A stretch of 52,091 bases of DNA from an uncultured Prevotellaceae bacterium. GTDB taxonomy: Bacteria > Bacteroidota > Bacteroidia > Bacteroidales > Muribaculaceae. Shown piece after piece: positions 1-7,709 of the stretch. The position numbers were made by a program, and so were the translations under genes. The stretch's first letter is position 1. The number at the start of each line of letters is the position of its first letter. The notes beneath the pieces were generated by a model. The model had not been told where the DNA came from. It did not search any database and saw nothing but the letters and a program-made list of their open reading frames with translations. Location of the stretch: assembly GCA_900322135.1 (NCBI GenBank), contig ONYP01000005.1, forward strand, positions 1-52,091. The letters are read 5' to 3'.

Positions 1-84
1 CTGGGCCTCGGGAGAACCAGTGTCAGTATTGCTTTTGCCGTAAGTGCCAAAGATCTCTTTCTTTTTCTCTGAATCTAAGTACAT
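1..84 (-). CDS. rpsO: 30S ribosomal protein S15, N-terminal part (runs off the window)
   Basis: The reverse strand reads MYLDSEKKKEIFGTYGKS followed by NTDTGSPEAQ, the characteristic N-terminus of bacterial S15. S15 is a primary 16S rRNA-binding protein of the small subunit. Only 28 residues are inside the window; the ATG is at 84-82 and the frame is open to base 1. The stretch between it and ung (85-181) is short and AT-rich and shows no gene. Confidence 0.9.
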   Translation of the reverse strand, partial: MYLDSEKKKEIFGTYGKSNTDTGSPEAQ

Positions 85-181
85 TACAATTAGTTTTTAT
101 AAAAAATATTTCGAAAAGCGGTGCAAAGATACTGCAATTTCCTGAACTGGCAAGCGGTAAGCTGCATTTTTTTCAGAAAAA

Positions 182-847
182 TCACCACTCGATGGGCGAC
201 AAACCATGCTGAACCAGGTAGTCGTTGGCACGGGAGAAATGGTGCGTCCCGAAGAAACCTCCCCGATTGGCCGATAGGGGAGAGGGATGTGCCGCCGTCA
301 GCACCAGATGGCGTGAGCGGTCGATAAACGCGCCCTTGCGCTTCGCATAGGCTCCCCACAGCATGAACACCAAGTGCTCGCGCTCCTGTGCCAGATGAGC
401 GATGACATGGTCGGTAAACTCTTCCCATCCTTTCCCCTGGTGCGATAGCGGCTGATGGGCCTGCACTGTCAGTGTTGCGTTCAGCAGCAGCACACCCTGG
501 CGCGCCCACCGCGACAAGTCACCGCTGGCAGGAATCGGAGCACCCACATCATCATGTACCTCCTTGAAAATATTCATTAGCGAGGGAGGGAAAGGCACCC
601 CCTCGTTCACACTGAAGCACAGTCCATTGGCCTGTCCGATGCCATGATAGGGGTCCTGTCCCAGGATAACGACCTTGACAGCGTCAAACGGCGCAGCGTC
701 AAATGCCGCAAATATTTGTCGGCCAGGAGGAAAGACTTGGTGAGAACAGTATTCCTGGCGCACAAACTCAGTCAGCTGCTTGAAGTAGTCCGACTCCCAC
801 TCATCAGCCAGCACGCGCTTCCACGATGGTTCAATACGCACATTCAT
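182..847 (-). CDS. ung: Uracil-DNA glycosylase (family 1)
   Basis: Removes uracil from DNA as the first step of base excision repair. Family 1 landmarks are visible: the water-activating motif GQDPYHG near residue 66, a PPS segment (PFPPSLMN), the LLLNATLTV segment and the C-terminal HPSPLS motif with the catalytic His. The ATG at 847 (MNVRIEPSW) gives 221 residues, normal for the family. A longer in-frame extension to 877 would start inside the promoter region, so I prefer 847. A minus-strand TAnnTTTG box (875-882) lies just upstream. It is a chromosomal housekeeping gene flanking the tRNA that serves as integration site. Confidence 0.95.
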   Translation of the reverse strand: MNVRIEPSWKRVLADEWESDYFKQLTEFVRQEYCSHQVFPPGRQIFAAFDAAPFDAVKVVILGQDPYHGIGQANGLCFSVNEGVPFPPSLMNIFKEVHDDVGAPIPASGDLSRWARQGVLLLNATLTVQAHQPLSHQGKGWEEFTDHVIAHLAQEREHLVFMLWGAYAKRKGAFIDRSRHLVLTAAHPSPLSANRGGFFGTHHFSRANDYLVQHGLSPIEW

Positions 848-871
848 AATGATGATTTTTAGTCTAAGCTG

Positions 872-902
872 TTGCAAAGTTACAGAAATTACTATAATTT
901 TG
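872..902. promoter_or_regulatory. Back-to-back promoters for tRNA-Arg (+) and ung (-)
   Basis: On the plus strand TTG at 872-874 and TAATTTTG at 895-902 fit the Bacteroidota -33/-7 pattern with about 20 bp between them, about 28 bp upstream of the tRNA. On the minus strand TAACTTTG (875-882) fits a -7 box for ung. The two promoters overlap. This is pattern matching only. Confidence 0.55.
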
Positions 903-929
903 TGCCCACATTTCCGGTAAATGTGAAAT

Positions 930-1001
930 GGACCCGTAGTTCAATGGATAGAATAAAGGATTCCGGTTCCTTCGATTGGGGTTCGACTCCCCACGGGTTC
1001 A
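930..1001 (+). tRNA. tRNA-Arg (anticodon CCG), integration target
   Basis: A full cloverleaf can be folded by eye. The acceptor stem is GGACCCG (930-936) against CGGGTTC (994-1000), with discriminator A at 1001. The D arm contains the usual GGATAGAA-type loop. The anticodon stem AAGGA/TCCTT carries the loop TTCCGGT, giving CCG. The T arm is GGGG-TTCGACT-CCCC. CCA is not encoded. Its 3' end is duplicated immediately downstream, and its last 13 bases plus one recur at 32518, which marks it as the attachment gene of the element to the right. Confidence 0.93.
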
Positions 1002-1084
1002 CTATTATTGTTTAATATTTTCAATTATTCGATTGGGGTTCGACTCCCCACGGGTTCACTATTATTGTTTAATATTTTCAATTA
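971..1084 (+). repeat. 57-bp perfect tandem duplication of the tRNA 3' half plus downstream 26 bp
   Basis: Positions 971-1027 and 1028-1084 are identical. Each unit holds the 3' part of tRNA-Arg (from the anticodon stem through the T arm and acceptor) followed by an AT-rich spacer. The second unit therefore carries a tRNA remnant without a 5' half. The sequence left of the att core in the second unit is still tRNA sequence, unlike the right end at 32518, so this is not a leftover attR. Confidence 0.93.
989..1002 (+). other. attL core candidate (second copy at 1046-1059)
   Basis: CCCCACGGGTTCAC is the T-stem/acceptor 3' end of tRNA-Arg plus one base. Because of the 57-bp duplication there are two possible left cores (989-1002 and 1046-1059). 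The sequence does not tell which one was used last. Confidence 0.65.
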
Positions 1085-1132
1085 ACACACTGAAAATCAA
1101 TAATATATAAAAAGTATTAAGGAGCAGATTCT

Positions 1133-1162
1133 TAATTTTTGGCGACTTTTTGGCGACTTATT
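1133..1162 (+). repeat. Left terminal 30-bp direct repeat, integrase arm-site candidate
   Basis: The stretch contains two abutting copies of the 11-mer TTTTTGGCGAC and is identical to 32352-32381 near the other end, in the same orientation. Tandem short repeats just inside both ends are what arm-type sites of tyrosine integrases look like. The functional role is inference. Confidence 0.8.
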
Positions 1163-1265
1163 TAGCGTAAAGCAACATTTCGTCATACCTGGAATTGGTC
1201 GTTAGCGGCATAGATGACCGATTAAAAATGATATCAATAGGTTCTAAACAACATTCAAAATTAAC

Positions 1266-2162
1266 ATGGATAAGAACGAGTTTTCCAACGGCGAACATTA
1301 TTTTTTAGCCCCAGGAGAGCGTATTGAAGTGACTGCTGAGGAGCTAGCGTCTCAGCGCAGGACACCGCAATTAGTTAAAGAGTTGATTGAGAGCTTATAC
1401 CGGGATAAGGTTGATTTGAAGCACTTTATCCAGGCATACCAACTCATTCTGGATAATCACATTACTGTAAAAGGGGCGCGCCGTGTACCGTCAGATACCG
1501 GACGTCAACTTATCGTCAAGTTATACGATACTATTGAGCCATATCGTTCGCTGTTACTCGAGACGAATGACCATGGCCCTTACCCAGCACGAGAAGTATA
1601 TGACCTCAGGTGCGCAATGGTTGCTATCATAAGGATGTACGACGAGTATTGTTCAGGTATTCGCGATCTGATAGTACCTCCCATGCCTCAACAGGCACCG
1701 CCGACGCTGGCACCTGCTGCATCATCTACCGCCGTCCTCACAGGAGAAGTTTCCGATGATGCCGCTGAGAGCGTTGTGACCGCTGTGCAAGAAAAGCCTA
1801 AAGGACGTAAGAAAGTTGAACCACATGTCGACCGCGATGAACTGGCCACTTATTTCAACGCCTTGTTCAAAGGACTCCGCGGGAACCCTGACTATTTTTC
1901 AGATTTAGTTAAAGAAGTGGAAAGCCTCACGTCATCAACAGATCTTGGCAGGGTAGCATACCTGATTTACAACAGTACCGAGTATGTCGTAAAAAGGCAC
2001 GCAACGTTCTCTGAATGGATGCGCGTGTTCTTTAAGATCGTTGATGTGCGATGTCCTAAAGATGTTCGTGAAAATAAGTACAAGCCGAATGCCACGTTTA
2101 AGAATCGCTTTTACTTTCTGCCCTATAACGACCAAGCTCATGACGACCAAACTCAAGGGTAG
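1266..2162 (+). CDS. Unknown element protein, 298 aa
   Basis: Not recognised as a named family. It is soluble and mostly helical by composition. An N-terminal helical region (about residues 1-135) is followed by a Pro/Ala-rich linker (about 140-190) and a C-terminal region (about 190-290) ending in NATFKNRFYFLPY. I have an impression, not a match, that this type of C-terminus is common in Bacteroidales mobile elements. It is the first gene inside the left end, is followed by a clear terminator (2247-2277), and stands apart from the downstream replication genes. A regulatory or DNA-processing role is possible but not shown. Confidence 0.7.
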   Translation: MDKNEFSNGEHYFLAPGERIEVTAEELASQRRTPQLVKELIESLYRDKVDLKHFIQAYQLILDNHITVKGARRVPSDTGRQLIVKLYDTIEPYRSLLLETNDHGPYPAREVYDLRCAMVAIIRMYDEYCSGIRDLIVPPMPQQAPPTLAPAASSTAVLTGEVSDDAAESVVTAVQEKPKGRKKVEPHVDRDELATYFNALFKGLRGNPDYFSDLVKEVESLTSSTDLGRVAYLIYNSTEYVVKRHATFSEWMRVFFKIVDVRCPKDVRENKYKPNATFKNRFYFLPYNDQAHDDQTQG

Positions 2163-2246
2163 TGATTGGCTACTTTTTTGGGGTTTTGGCGTCAATAATA
2201 GGTAATCCCCTTTTTCTCCCCTCATCTCACCTCAATAATTTTATTT

Positions 2247-2277
2247 AAGGCACTGTTTTTCAGTGCCTTATTTTTTT
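2247..2277 (+). terminator. Rho-independent terminator after the first element gene
   Basis: A 9-bp perfect stem AAGGCACTG / CAGTGCCTT with a T5 loop is followed by a run of seven T after one A. Confidence 0.9.
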
Positions 2278-2280
2278 ATC

Positions 2281-2456
2281 ATTATCCCCGAATTGGAGTA
2301 AGATCGCCGTTTTTAGAACTTTGCATCCGTCAACCGCCGCGTGGACCTGCTTGGACTGGATGCAGAGGTGTATACCGAGAGCCGAGCAGCCGAGCCATAA
2401 GCGGAAGACCGGCAAGGTGGGTCCTGAACCGAAGGCTAGCCCGACCTATTACTACA
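2281..2456 (+). other. GC-rich untranslated leader upstream of the HTH/RepA-like genes
   Basis: No convincing gene. The stretch is clearly richer in G and C than the flanks from about 2330 and contains AACTTTGC near 2317, a partial -7-like box. A 36-codon ORF (ATG at 2360, ending inside the start of the next gene) would encode a basic peptide with RKTGKVGPEPKASPTYYY. A structured leader or regulatory leader peptide is possible; I cannot decide between them. Confidence 0.35.
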
Positions 2457-2792
2457 ATGAAGGACTATAGTTCTTTATTACAGCTTGCTAAGGAGTGCCC
2501 GGGCCTGCAAGTGTCGATTACACTGGGCGAACTGGTTGAGGCGAACAGGCAACTGATCGCTGAAGTGAAACAGGAATTAGAACAACAGATAGCTGATTCC
2601 AAGGCCGAGACCTATATCAGCCGCGAGAAGGTGATGGAAATCACCGGCAAGAGCTCGACGACGATCTGGCGCTGGCAGAAGATCAACTACCTGGTTCCTG
2701 TTTCATCCGTGGGCGGCACCTATAGATATAGGATGAGCGACGTCCGCAGAATCATGGAGGGTGGTGACACCCAGGAAGGAGATGCCGTATGA
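2457..2792 (+). CDS. Helix-turn-helix (excisionase/MerR-like) protein, DUF3853-like
   Basis: 111 residues. The N-terminal half (about 1-55) is helical and charged. The C-terminal half (about 58-105) carries a winged-helix DNA-binding pattern: YISREKVMEITGKSSTTIWRWQ, then GGTYRYRMSDVRRIM, typical of helix-turn-helix 17/excisionase domains found in Bacteroidales mobile elements. The stop overlaps the start of the RepA-like gene (ATGA, 2789-2792), so the two are translationally coupled. Likely a regulator of the replication genes or a recombination directionality factor. The family name is from memory. Confidence 0.75.
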   Translation: MKDYSSLLQLAKECPGLQVSITLGELVEANRQLIAEVKQELEQQIADSKAETYISREKVMEITGKSSTTIWRWQKINYLVPVSSVGGTYRYRMSDVRRIMEGGDTQEGDAV

Positions 2793-4087
2793 GTAGGCCT
2801 AAGAAGTGGACTTATCCATTCGAAAGTACGAAGAAGGCGTTCACTCCCCCGAAGGAGGCGTTGGGCGAATATCCCTTCCCCGTCAAGAGGGACGACCTCG
2901 TTGACGGCCATGATTCAACGAAACAGTTGGGTGAAGTTGCGGCAACAGCCGATAACCTCACCGATGGCAATGATTTCTCGCTGATCGACAATCCGGTGGA
3001 GAGTCCTGACGTGAAGCAAATCTCGGTCGAGGAAGCTGGTCCCGTTGGTGCCCAGGACTCATCCAGGCAGGTGAGCACTGGTTCTAACGAGGCTAGCGCC
3101 TCTGGTCCCGACTTCTCGCTGATCGACAATCCGGAGAAGGACCCTAACGTGGGGTTGTTCACGGTCAAGACTGCGAATCAGGCCATCAAGGACGCTAAGA
3201 GCAGGCCGGTGCCCCGATACCTGTTCGGACAGCTTTGGTACGAGGGCGAGAGGTGTATTTTGTTCTCTGATACCAACCGAGGCAAGACCATTCTTGCTAT
3301 GCAGATTGCTGATGCCATTAGCAGTGGTCGCCGTTCCACGATGGGCTTGGCGATGGATGCCCCAGCACAGAAGGTCGCCTACTGTGATTTCGAACTTTCA
3401 GAGATGCAGTTCAGAAAACGCTACAGCGATGCCAACGGTAATGATTATCTGTTCTCAGATAATCTGTTGCGCATTGAGATTGATCCCGACGCTGTCTGCC
3501 CAAGTGGATACAGCTTTGAGGATTATATCAAGATGTCGTTGGAACAGCTTGTCGTTCAGCATGGAGTAAAGGTCCTTATTATCGACAACATCACCTACCT
3601 GAACAAAGCATTGGAGAAGGCCAGTGACGCCGCGCCTCTGATGGATTGGTTGAAGCGCCTTGGCAGTCGTTTTGGACTTTCAATCCTCGTTTTGGCTCAC
3701 ACGCCTAAGCGCCCTCTGTCAAATCCATTCACGGAGAATGATCTGGCTGGGAGCAAGATGTTGAGCAATTTCGCTGATAGCATCTTCGCCATCGGTGCCA
3801 GCGCTAAGGACTCCAGCTTGCGCTATATCAAGGAACTGAAACAGCGCAATGAGCCTTACAGGTACGATGCAGACAACGTGATCGTGTGCGAAATCGAGAA
3901 GCCTAGTAACTTCTTGCAGTTTACCTTCCGCGGATATGGGTGTGAGCGCGATCATCTTACCGCAACCCAGAAGGACGAAGAGGTCAGGCGTGCCAAGGAA
4001 TTACAAGCCCAAGGTAAGACCCAGCGCGAGATTGCTGCACAGATGGGTGTTTCCCTCGGCAAGGTCAACAAACTGCTGAAGCCGTAG
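2789..4087 (+). CDS. RepA-like AAA/RecA-fold ATPase (replicative helicase-type)
   Basis: 432 residues. An acidic, probably disordered N-terminus (about 1-140) carries two copies of an FSLIDNP segment. The RecA-fold core follows: a Walker A-like SDTNRGKT (about 160-167, lacking the usual first Gly), CDFELSE, a Walker B VLIIDN (about 262-267), and LVLAHTPKR with DLAGSKMLSNFADSIF, as in RepA/DnaB-type plasmid helicases. The C-terminus ends in a small HTH (QREIAAQMGVSLGKVNKLLKP). It is coupled to the upstream HTH gene and followed by the GTTCA array and a Toprim protein, so a role in replication initiation or helicase loading is likely. Confidence 0.82.
   Translation: MSRPKKWTYPFESTKKAFTPPKEALGEYPFPVKRDDLVDGHDSTKQLGEVAATADNLTDGNDFSLIDNPVESPDVKQISVEEAGPVGAQDSSRQVSTGSNEASASGPDFSLIDNPEKDPNVGLFTVKTANQAIKDAKSRPVPRYLFGQLWYEGERCILFSDTNRGKTILAMQIADAISSGRRSTMGLAMDAPAQKVAYCDFELSEMQFRKRYSDANGNDYLFSDNLLRIEIDPDAVCPSGYSFEDYIKMSLEQLVVQHGVKVLIIDNITYLNKALEKASDAAPLMDWLKRLGSRFGLSILVLAHTPKRPLSNPFTENDLAGSKMLSNFADSIFAIGASAKDSSLRYIKELKQRNEPYRYDADNVIVCEIEKPSNFLQFTFRGYGCERDHLTATQKDEEVRRAKELQAQGKTQREIAAQMGVSLGKVNKLLKP
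2975..3134 (+). repeat. Pair of 22-bp direct repeats inside the RepA-like gene
   Basis: Positions 2975-2996 and 3113-3134 are identical and in the same frame, encoding FSLIDNP twice in the disordered N-terminal region of the ATPase. Protein similarity extends a little further (NPxExxPxV), pointing to an internal duplication of about 138 bp. Confidence 0.85.
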
Positions 4088-4094
4088 TCTCACC

Positions 4095-4153
4095 GTTCAC
4101 GGTGTTCATGGTTCGGTAATCGTGAACAAATTGAACAAATGAACACCGTGAAC
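4095..4153. repeat. GTTCA array A: iteron-like repeats within a 15-bp inverted repeat
   Basis: GTTCACGGTGTTCAT (4095-4109) is a perfect inverted repeat of 4139-4153. Read on the minus strand, the right part has four GTTCA units with 9, 8 and 9 bp periodicity and matches arrays at 20302 and 30829. It lies between the RepA-like and Toprim genes, where an origin or operator would be expected. Confidence 0.85.
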
Positions 4154-4171
4154 ATTTTTAACTAACTGAAT

Positions 4172-5134
4172 ATGAATAAACAATATAAATATAGTTTAGC
4201 TAAGAAGGGCAAGTGGATCTGCCCTGAGTGCGGGCACAAGACCTTCGTGTGCTACGTCGACGAGAACGGTGACGTGCTTGACGAGAGCGTAGGTAAGTGT
4301 GACCGTGCCGACAAGTGCAATCATCACTACCCGCCGCGCGAGTATTTTCAGGACAACAACCTGCCGATGCCCCGCATGTCGCCAACGGTTCAGCCCAGCT
4401 TGCCTGCGTATGTACGGCCGAGCTACATGGATCCTGATCTGCTTAAGAGGTCGGTCTTGGGCACTGAAACCCACACCAATCACCTGGTAACGTATCTGGG
4501 TTCAAAGTTTGATGCTGAGACCGTCAAGCAGATGAAGCACGACTACTACATCGGCACCTCAAAGCATTGGCCCGGCGCTACTGTGTTCTGGCAGATTGAT
4601 CAGTTCGGCCACATCCACGCAGGTAAAATCATGCTGTATAACCCTGCGACCGGCAAGCGTGTTAAGGATCCGTTCCCACACGTCACCTGGGCTCACACGG
4701 CATTGGAACTGCCCAATTTCAGCTTGAAGCAGTGTCTCTTCGGTGAGCACCTTCTCCGCAAGCACCCGGACAAGAGCGTGGCCATCGTCGAGAGTGAAAA
4801 AACCGCGATCATCCTTGGCGGCGTCTTGGGCGACTGTATAGCCGTTGCCTGTGGTGGGTGTAGTAATCTCACACCGGCCATGTGCGGACCGCTGAAGGGT
4901 CGTGACGTCATCCTGTTCCCCGACAATGGGAAATATCATGAATGGGCTCAAAAGGGCTTGTCGCTGGCTAATTTGTTCAAGGGTCTGAGGGTGTCGCATT
5001 TTATGGAGAACTTGCCTGGTTGCATGCATGCCGGTGATGATATTGCAGATTACATTGTGAGAGAGTATATGGGTTGGGCTCAACGTTATGATGGTGTTGT
5101 ACCTCTTGACTTGGACCTCATCCGACTGAAATGA
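4172..5134 (+). CDS. Toprim/zinc-finger primase-like protein (DUF6371-like)
   Basis: 320 residues. The N-terminus has a zinc-binding pattern (CPECGH near 18-23, then KCDRADKCNHH), as in CHC2-like primases. The central region contains WPGATVFWQID and KIMLYN strands. A Toprim-like core follows: VAIVESEKTAIILGG (about 204-218), VACGGCSNLT and VILFPDNG. This layout matches proteins that Bacteroidales elements carry as DUF6371. A primase or primase-accessory role next to the RepA-like ATPase is likely. Assignment rests on motif recognition. Confidence 0.78.
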   Translation: MNKQYKYSLAKKGKWICPECGHKTFVCYVDENGDVLDESVGKCDRADKCNHHYPPREYFQDNNLPMPRMSPTVQPSLPAYVRPSYMDPDLLKRSVLGTETHTNHLVTYLGSKFDAETVKQMKHDYYIGTSKHWPGATVFWQIDQFGHIHAGKIMLYNPATGKRVKDPFPHVTWAHTALELPNFSLKQCLFGEHLLRKHPDKSVAIVESEKTAIILGGVLGDCIAVACGGCSNLTPAMCGPLKGRDVILFPDNGKYHEWAQKGLSLANLFKGLRVSHFMENLPGCMHAGDDIADYIVREYMGWAQRYDGVVPLDLDLIRLK

Positions 5135-5195
5135 ACTATTAACTGATGGCTGGGGTGGGTAACCCTCACCCCTGGCTTTTTAAAAATATCTGAAA

Positions 5196-6041
5196 ATGAC
5201 AAAATTAGTAATTAGAAAAGGAACCAAAAAGATTGATGCTCATCAGTACAAGGGTGATCTCGACATTAGCGAGCTCATCATTGCCGACACCGTTGAGGAA
5301 ATAGGTGTTGGGGCGTTCAGCGGATGTGCTAATCTCAAGATAATCACTCAGGGAACAAGTCTCCATACCATCGGCTGGGATGCATTTACCCGATGTAATT
5401 CCTTGAAGTCGTTGTATTTGTCTGATTCGGTCAAGCGAGTCGGTAGCGAAGCCTTTTCCTGCTCAGGCTTGACTTACGTTGAGTTTGAAGATAACGACGA
5501 CATAAGCATTTATAACTGTGCCTTCGCTTTTTGCAGACGACTTGCATGTGCGATCTTACCCTATGGCTTGAAACATATCTGCGGAGGGACCTTCCTTGGA
5601 TGTACCAAACTCGAGGACGTTTTCATCCCTGGGACTGTAAAGAGTATTGGAATGAAGGCGTTCAGTGAGGTCGCTGCCAAGCAGATAGAACTGCCTGATT
5701 CAGTCGAAGTAATTTATTCGAATGCGTTTGAAATGTCAAAACTCACCAGCATAGTCGTCCCCAATAGTGTTTTTGAGATTCATCATTCTGCCTTCGCTCA
5801 ATGCAGTGATTTAAGAAGTGTTGACGTCGGCAAGTCCGTTGTGTGCGTTGGAAAAATGGCCTTCGCGGAATGCCCTTCACTCAACGAGGTGACGTTCAGG
5901 AGCACCATTATCGGCTCCATCGGGACTTATGTCTTTAAGGGCTGTAAGGGCCTCAAGCGCATCAATGTGCCTGCCTGTGCGATGGACCAGTACAAGCGCT
6001 TATTGCCTAAGCATCTGCACAAGAAGCTGGTGGAATTCTGA
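5196..6041 (+). CDS. Cytoplasmic BspA-like leucine-rich repeat (LRR_5) protein
   Basis: 281 residues made almost entirely of LRR_5/BspA-type repeats of about 23 residues (for example VEEIGVGAFSGCANLK and VKSIGMKAFSEV), ending in a cap with LPKHLHKKLVEF. Unlike surface BspA proteins it has no signal peptide and no C-terminal sorting domain, so it should be cytoplasmic. It follows the Toprim gene by about 60 bp, is on the same strand and is the last gene before the opposite-strand cargo run. Role unknown; protein-protein recognition is the usual function of the fold. Confidence 0.82.
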   Translation: MTKLVIRKGTKKIDAHQYKGDLDISELIIADTVEEIGVGAFSGCANLKIITQGTSLHTIGWDAFTRCNSLKSLYLSDSVKRVGSEAFSCSGLTYVEFEDNDDISIYNCAFAFCRRLACAILPYGLKHICGGTFLGCTKLEDVFIPGTVKSIGMKAFSEVAAKQIELPDSVEVIYSNAFEMSKLTSIVVPNSVFEIHHSAFAQCSDLRSVDVGKSVVCVGKMAFAECPSLNEVTFRSTIIGSIGTYVFKGCKGLKRINVPACAMDQYKRLLPKHLHKKLVEF

Positions 6042-6143
6042 TAGCCCCCTCGTCTAAGCGTCATTCAGGATGCAGTGACAACATCATGGGAGCGGCGGTT
6101 AGTCGTTCCCTTTTTCGTGCCCATAGGTTGCTTCTGGGCGCGT

Positions 6144-6644
6144 TTAATAGACTGATTGGGTGTCGCTATCGCCTGGGGGTGGCAGAGGGAGTCCACGGCC
6201 TTCTACGCCGGTCAGAGCGATATAGCCTTCACGCAGCGGGTTGAAGTACTCATCAAGGCCATAGAAGTAGTGTCCCAGGCGGCATTCATCGAGGGCGAGT
6301 TTGAACCACTCCACATACTCAGGATCGCTACCGTGGGCGTTACGGGCGAGGCGCGGGTATTCCTGGATGAACCTCTCAGCATTCTCACGTGGGGTCATGC
6401 CGCTGTCGTCCCAAGGCAGGGTGCAGTCAGGAGTGTATAGTGCCTGGCCGTCCCCGCGCTGCTCGTTGAAGAATGCGCCACACCCCTTCCACGTGTTTTT
6501 CTTTATCGTGAGCCAGCAGCGGTAACACATGCCGTTGGAGCTGATGTACGGGCACACACGGAACAATTCATAGCCCATTTTGTGAAGTTCAGCGACCGTC
6601 TCGTAGTACCTGACGAATCGGGCGTGTATATCTGCTTCTGTCAT
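6144..6644 (-). CDS. Unknown protein, 166 aa, last gene of the cargo run
   Basis: Not recognised. The sequence has several Cys residues (CPYISSNGMCYRC near 30-42, then KGC and DC) that could bind a metal, many aromatic residues, and a Pro-rich tail (LPLPPPGDSD). It is encoded 39 bp after the preceding minus-strand gene and is followed by convergent 5196-6041, so it closes the 11-kb minus-strand run. No secretion signal. Confidence 0.65.
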   Translation of the reverse strand: MTEADIHARFVRYYETVAELHKMGYELFRVCPYISSNGMCYRCWLTIKKNTWKGCGAFFNEQRGDGQALYTPDCTLPWDDSGMTPRENAERFIQEYPRLARNAHGSDPEYVEWFKLALDECRLGHYFYGLDEYFNPLREGYIALTGVEGRGLPLPPPGDSDTQSVY

Positions 6645-6683
6645 CGTTTCTTGAACTTTAGCGCAGGTAGGTAGTTGTAGCAG

Positions 6684-7067
6684 TTATTCGTCATCATCGT
6701 CCAATTCTTCAGGCGTGGGGTAATTCCACAGGAACGAGTGAAGGTGGAATACGATTAAAACATTAAGATCCTCACCGCTATAGATCAGGATATTATCATC
6801 CTTCTCAATGCTTGGTGTATATTTCCAGTCCTCGCTAAGCTCTTTAAGCCTTGAATAGTCCGATCTCGCAATGTAATGCTGATAATCTACACAATTCTGC
6901 CTGATGAAATGAATGTCGAGAGCCCATCCCTTGTAGGTGTCCTCCGTCTTTTCCGAGTGAAGAAAGTCTTCAAACTGGGGCATGAGTAGACTTCCCAATT
7001 CCTGGTCGAGTATCAGCCAAGGTTGTCGGGCTAGCGGCAATAGTTGTTTTTCATTCTGAATTCTCAT
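6684..7067 (-). CDS. Unknown protein, 127 aa
   Basis: Not recognised. Small acidic soluble protein rich in Trp/Tyr/Phe, with a tail of consecutive Asp/Glu (EELDDDDE). It starts 3 bp after the stop of the upstream gene, so it is almost certainly co-transcribed and perhaps coupled with the 208-aa paralog gene. An acidic partner or immunity-like role is conceivable, but nothing in the sequence proves it. Confidence 0.65.
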   Translation of the reverse strand: MRIQNEKQLLPLARQPWLILDQELGSLLMPQFEDFLHSEKTEDTYKGWALDIHFIRQNCVDYQHYIARSDYSRLKELSEDWKYTPSIEKDDNILIYSGEDLNVLIVFHLHSFLWNYPTPEELDDDDE

Positions 7068-7070
7068 AGC

Positions 7071-7697
7071 TTATTGATGCTGCTGGTAGTAGTTGATGCA
7101 GTCTTGCTTCAGTTCCTTGCTCCAGGCGTAGCCATAGTAGTAGCATGCTAAGTAGTCATAGGCTTTGTCATAGTCGCGGCGGAAAGTTTTGGCCAACTCC
7201 TCAACTAAGACATCATCCAGCTGGTCCTTGAAATAGGATTCAGGGGCTATTTCACAAGGATCCTCGTTGAGGAACAACTTGCCCAGCTCCATTGCTTCGT
7301 CGTGATCCAATTGGACATCCATTTTCACGTCCTCGGTCGATCCGCTTGTTAATGCCTCAAAGGTATAGGTCTTTTCGATAGCGTACCTCGACACCCTCAG
7401 GAGGATTGTGCCCTTGACGCACGGGGCCTCCATGACGATGGTGTCACGGTCCCATACATAGCCTGGTGTTCTCGAGCCGGCGACCTTTACCTTCGTCTTA
7501 CCGTCGTGCAGGATCTGGCTCAATTCGTCCTTGCCATATTCTTGCGGCCTGAACTTGACGTTCCTCAGTCGCTTGAAAAGACAAAAATAATTGCCGTTCA
7601 AGATGATGTCGTCGACGGCGGCCTTGGTGATACGCTCGACAGGGATGATGGGATCTCTCCTGTCATAATGGTTTCTATGGCCTAATGGTACTCCCAT
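7071..7697 (-). CDS. Unknown protein, 208 aa; full-length member of a tandem paralog pair
   Basis: Not recognised. It begins MGVPLGHRNHYD and contains VERITKAAVDDII, QILHDGKT-like LSQILHDGKTKVKVAG, TPGY and TIVMEAPCVKGTILLR. These blocks are shared in order with the gene directly upstream (7710-8042). The C-terminal about 95 residues (acidic, then Tyr-rich with YDYLACYYYGYAW) occur only here. The 5' untranslated stretches of the two genes are also similar, so the pair arose by tandem duplication. Confidence 0.7.
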   Translation of the reverse strand: MGVPLGHRNHYDRRDPIIPVERITKAAVDDIILNGNYFCLFKRLRNVKFRPQEYGKDELSQILHDGKTKVKVAGSRTPGYVWDRDTIVMEAPCVKGTILLRVSRYAIEKTYTFEALTSGSTEDVKMDVQLDHDEAMELGKLFLNEDPCEIAPESYFKDQLDDVLVEELAKTFRRDYDKAYDYLACYYYGYAWSKELKQDCINYYQQHQ

Positions 7698-7709
7698 AAT
7701 AGATGGTTT

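Noticed and set aside
2281-2456. GC-rich leader considered as a group II intron end
   Set aside because: No domain V-like hairpin and no intron-encoded protein nearby.
4095-4153. Short regular repeats considered as a CRISPR remnant
   Set aside because: Units are 5 bp with 8-9 bp spacing, no spacers of constant length and no cas genes; iteron or operator array fits better.
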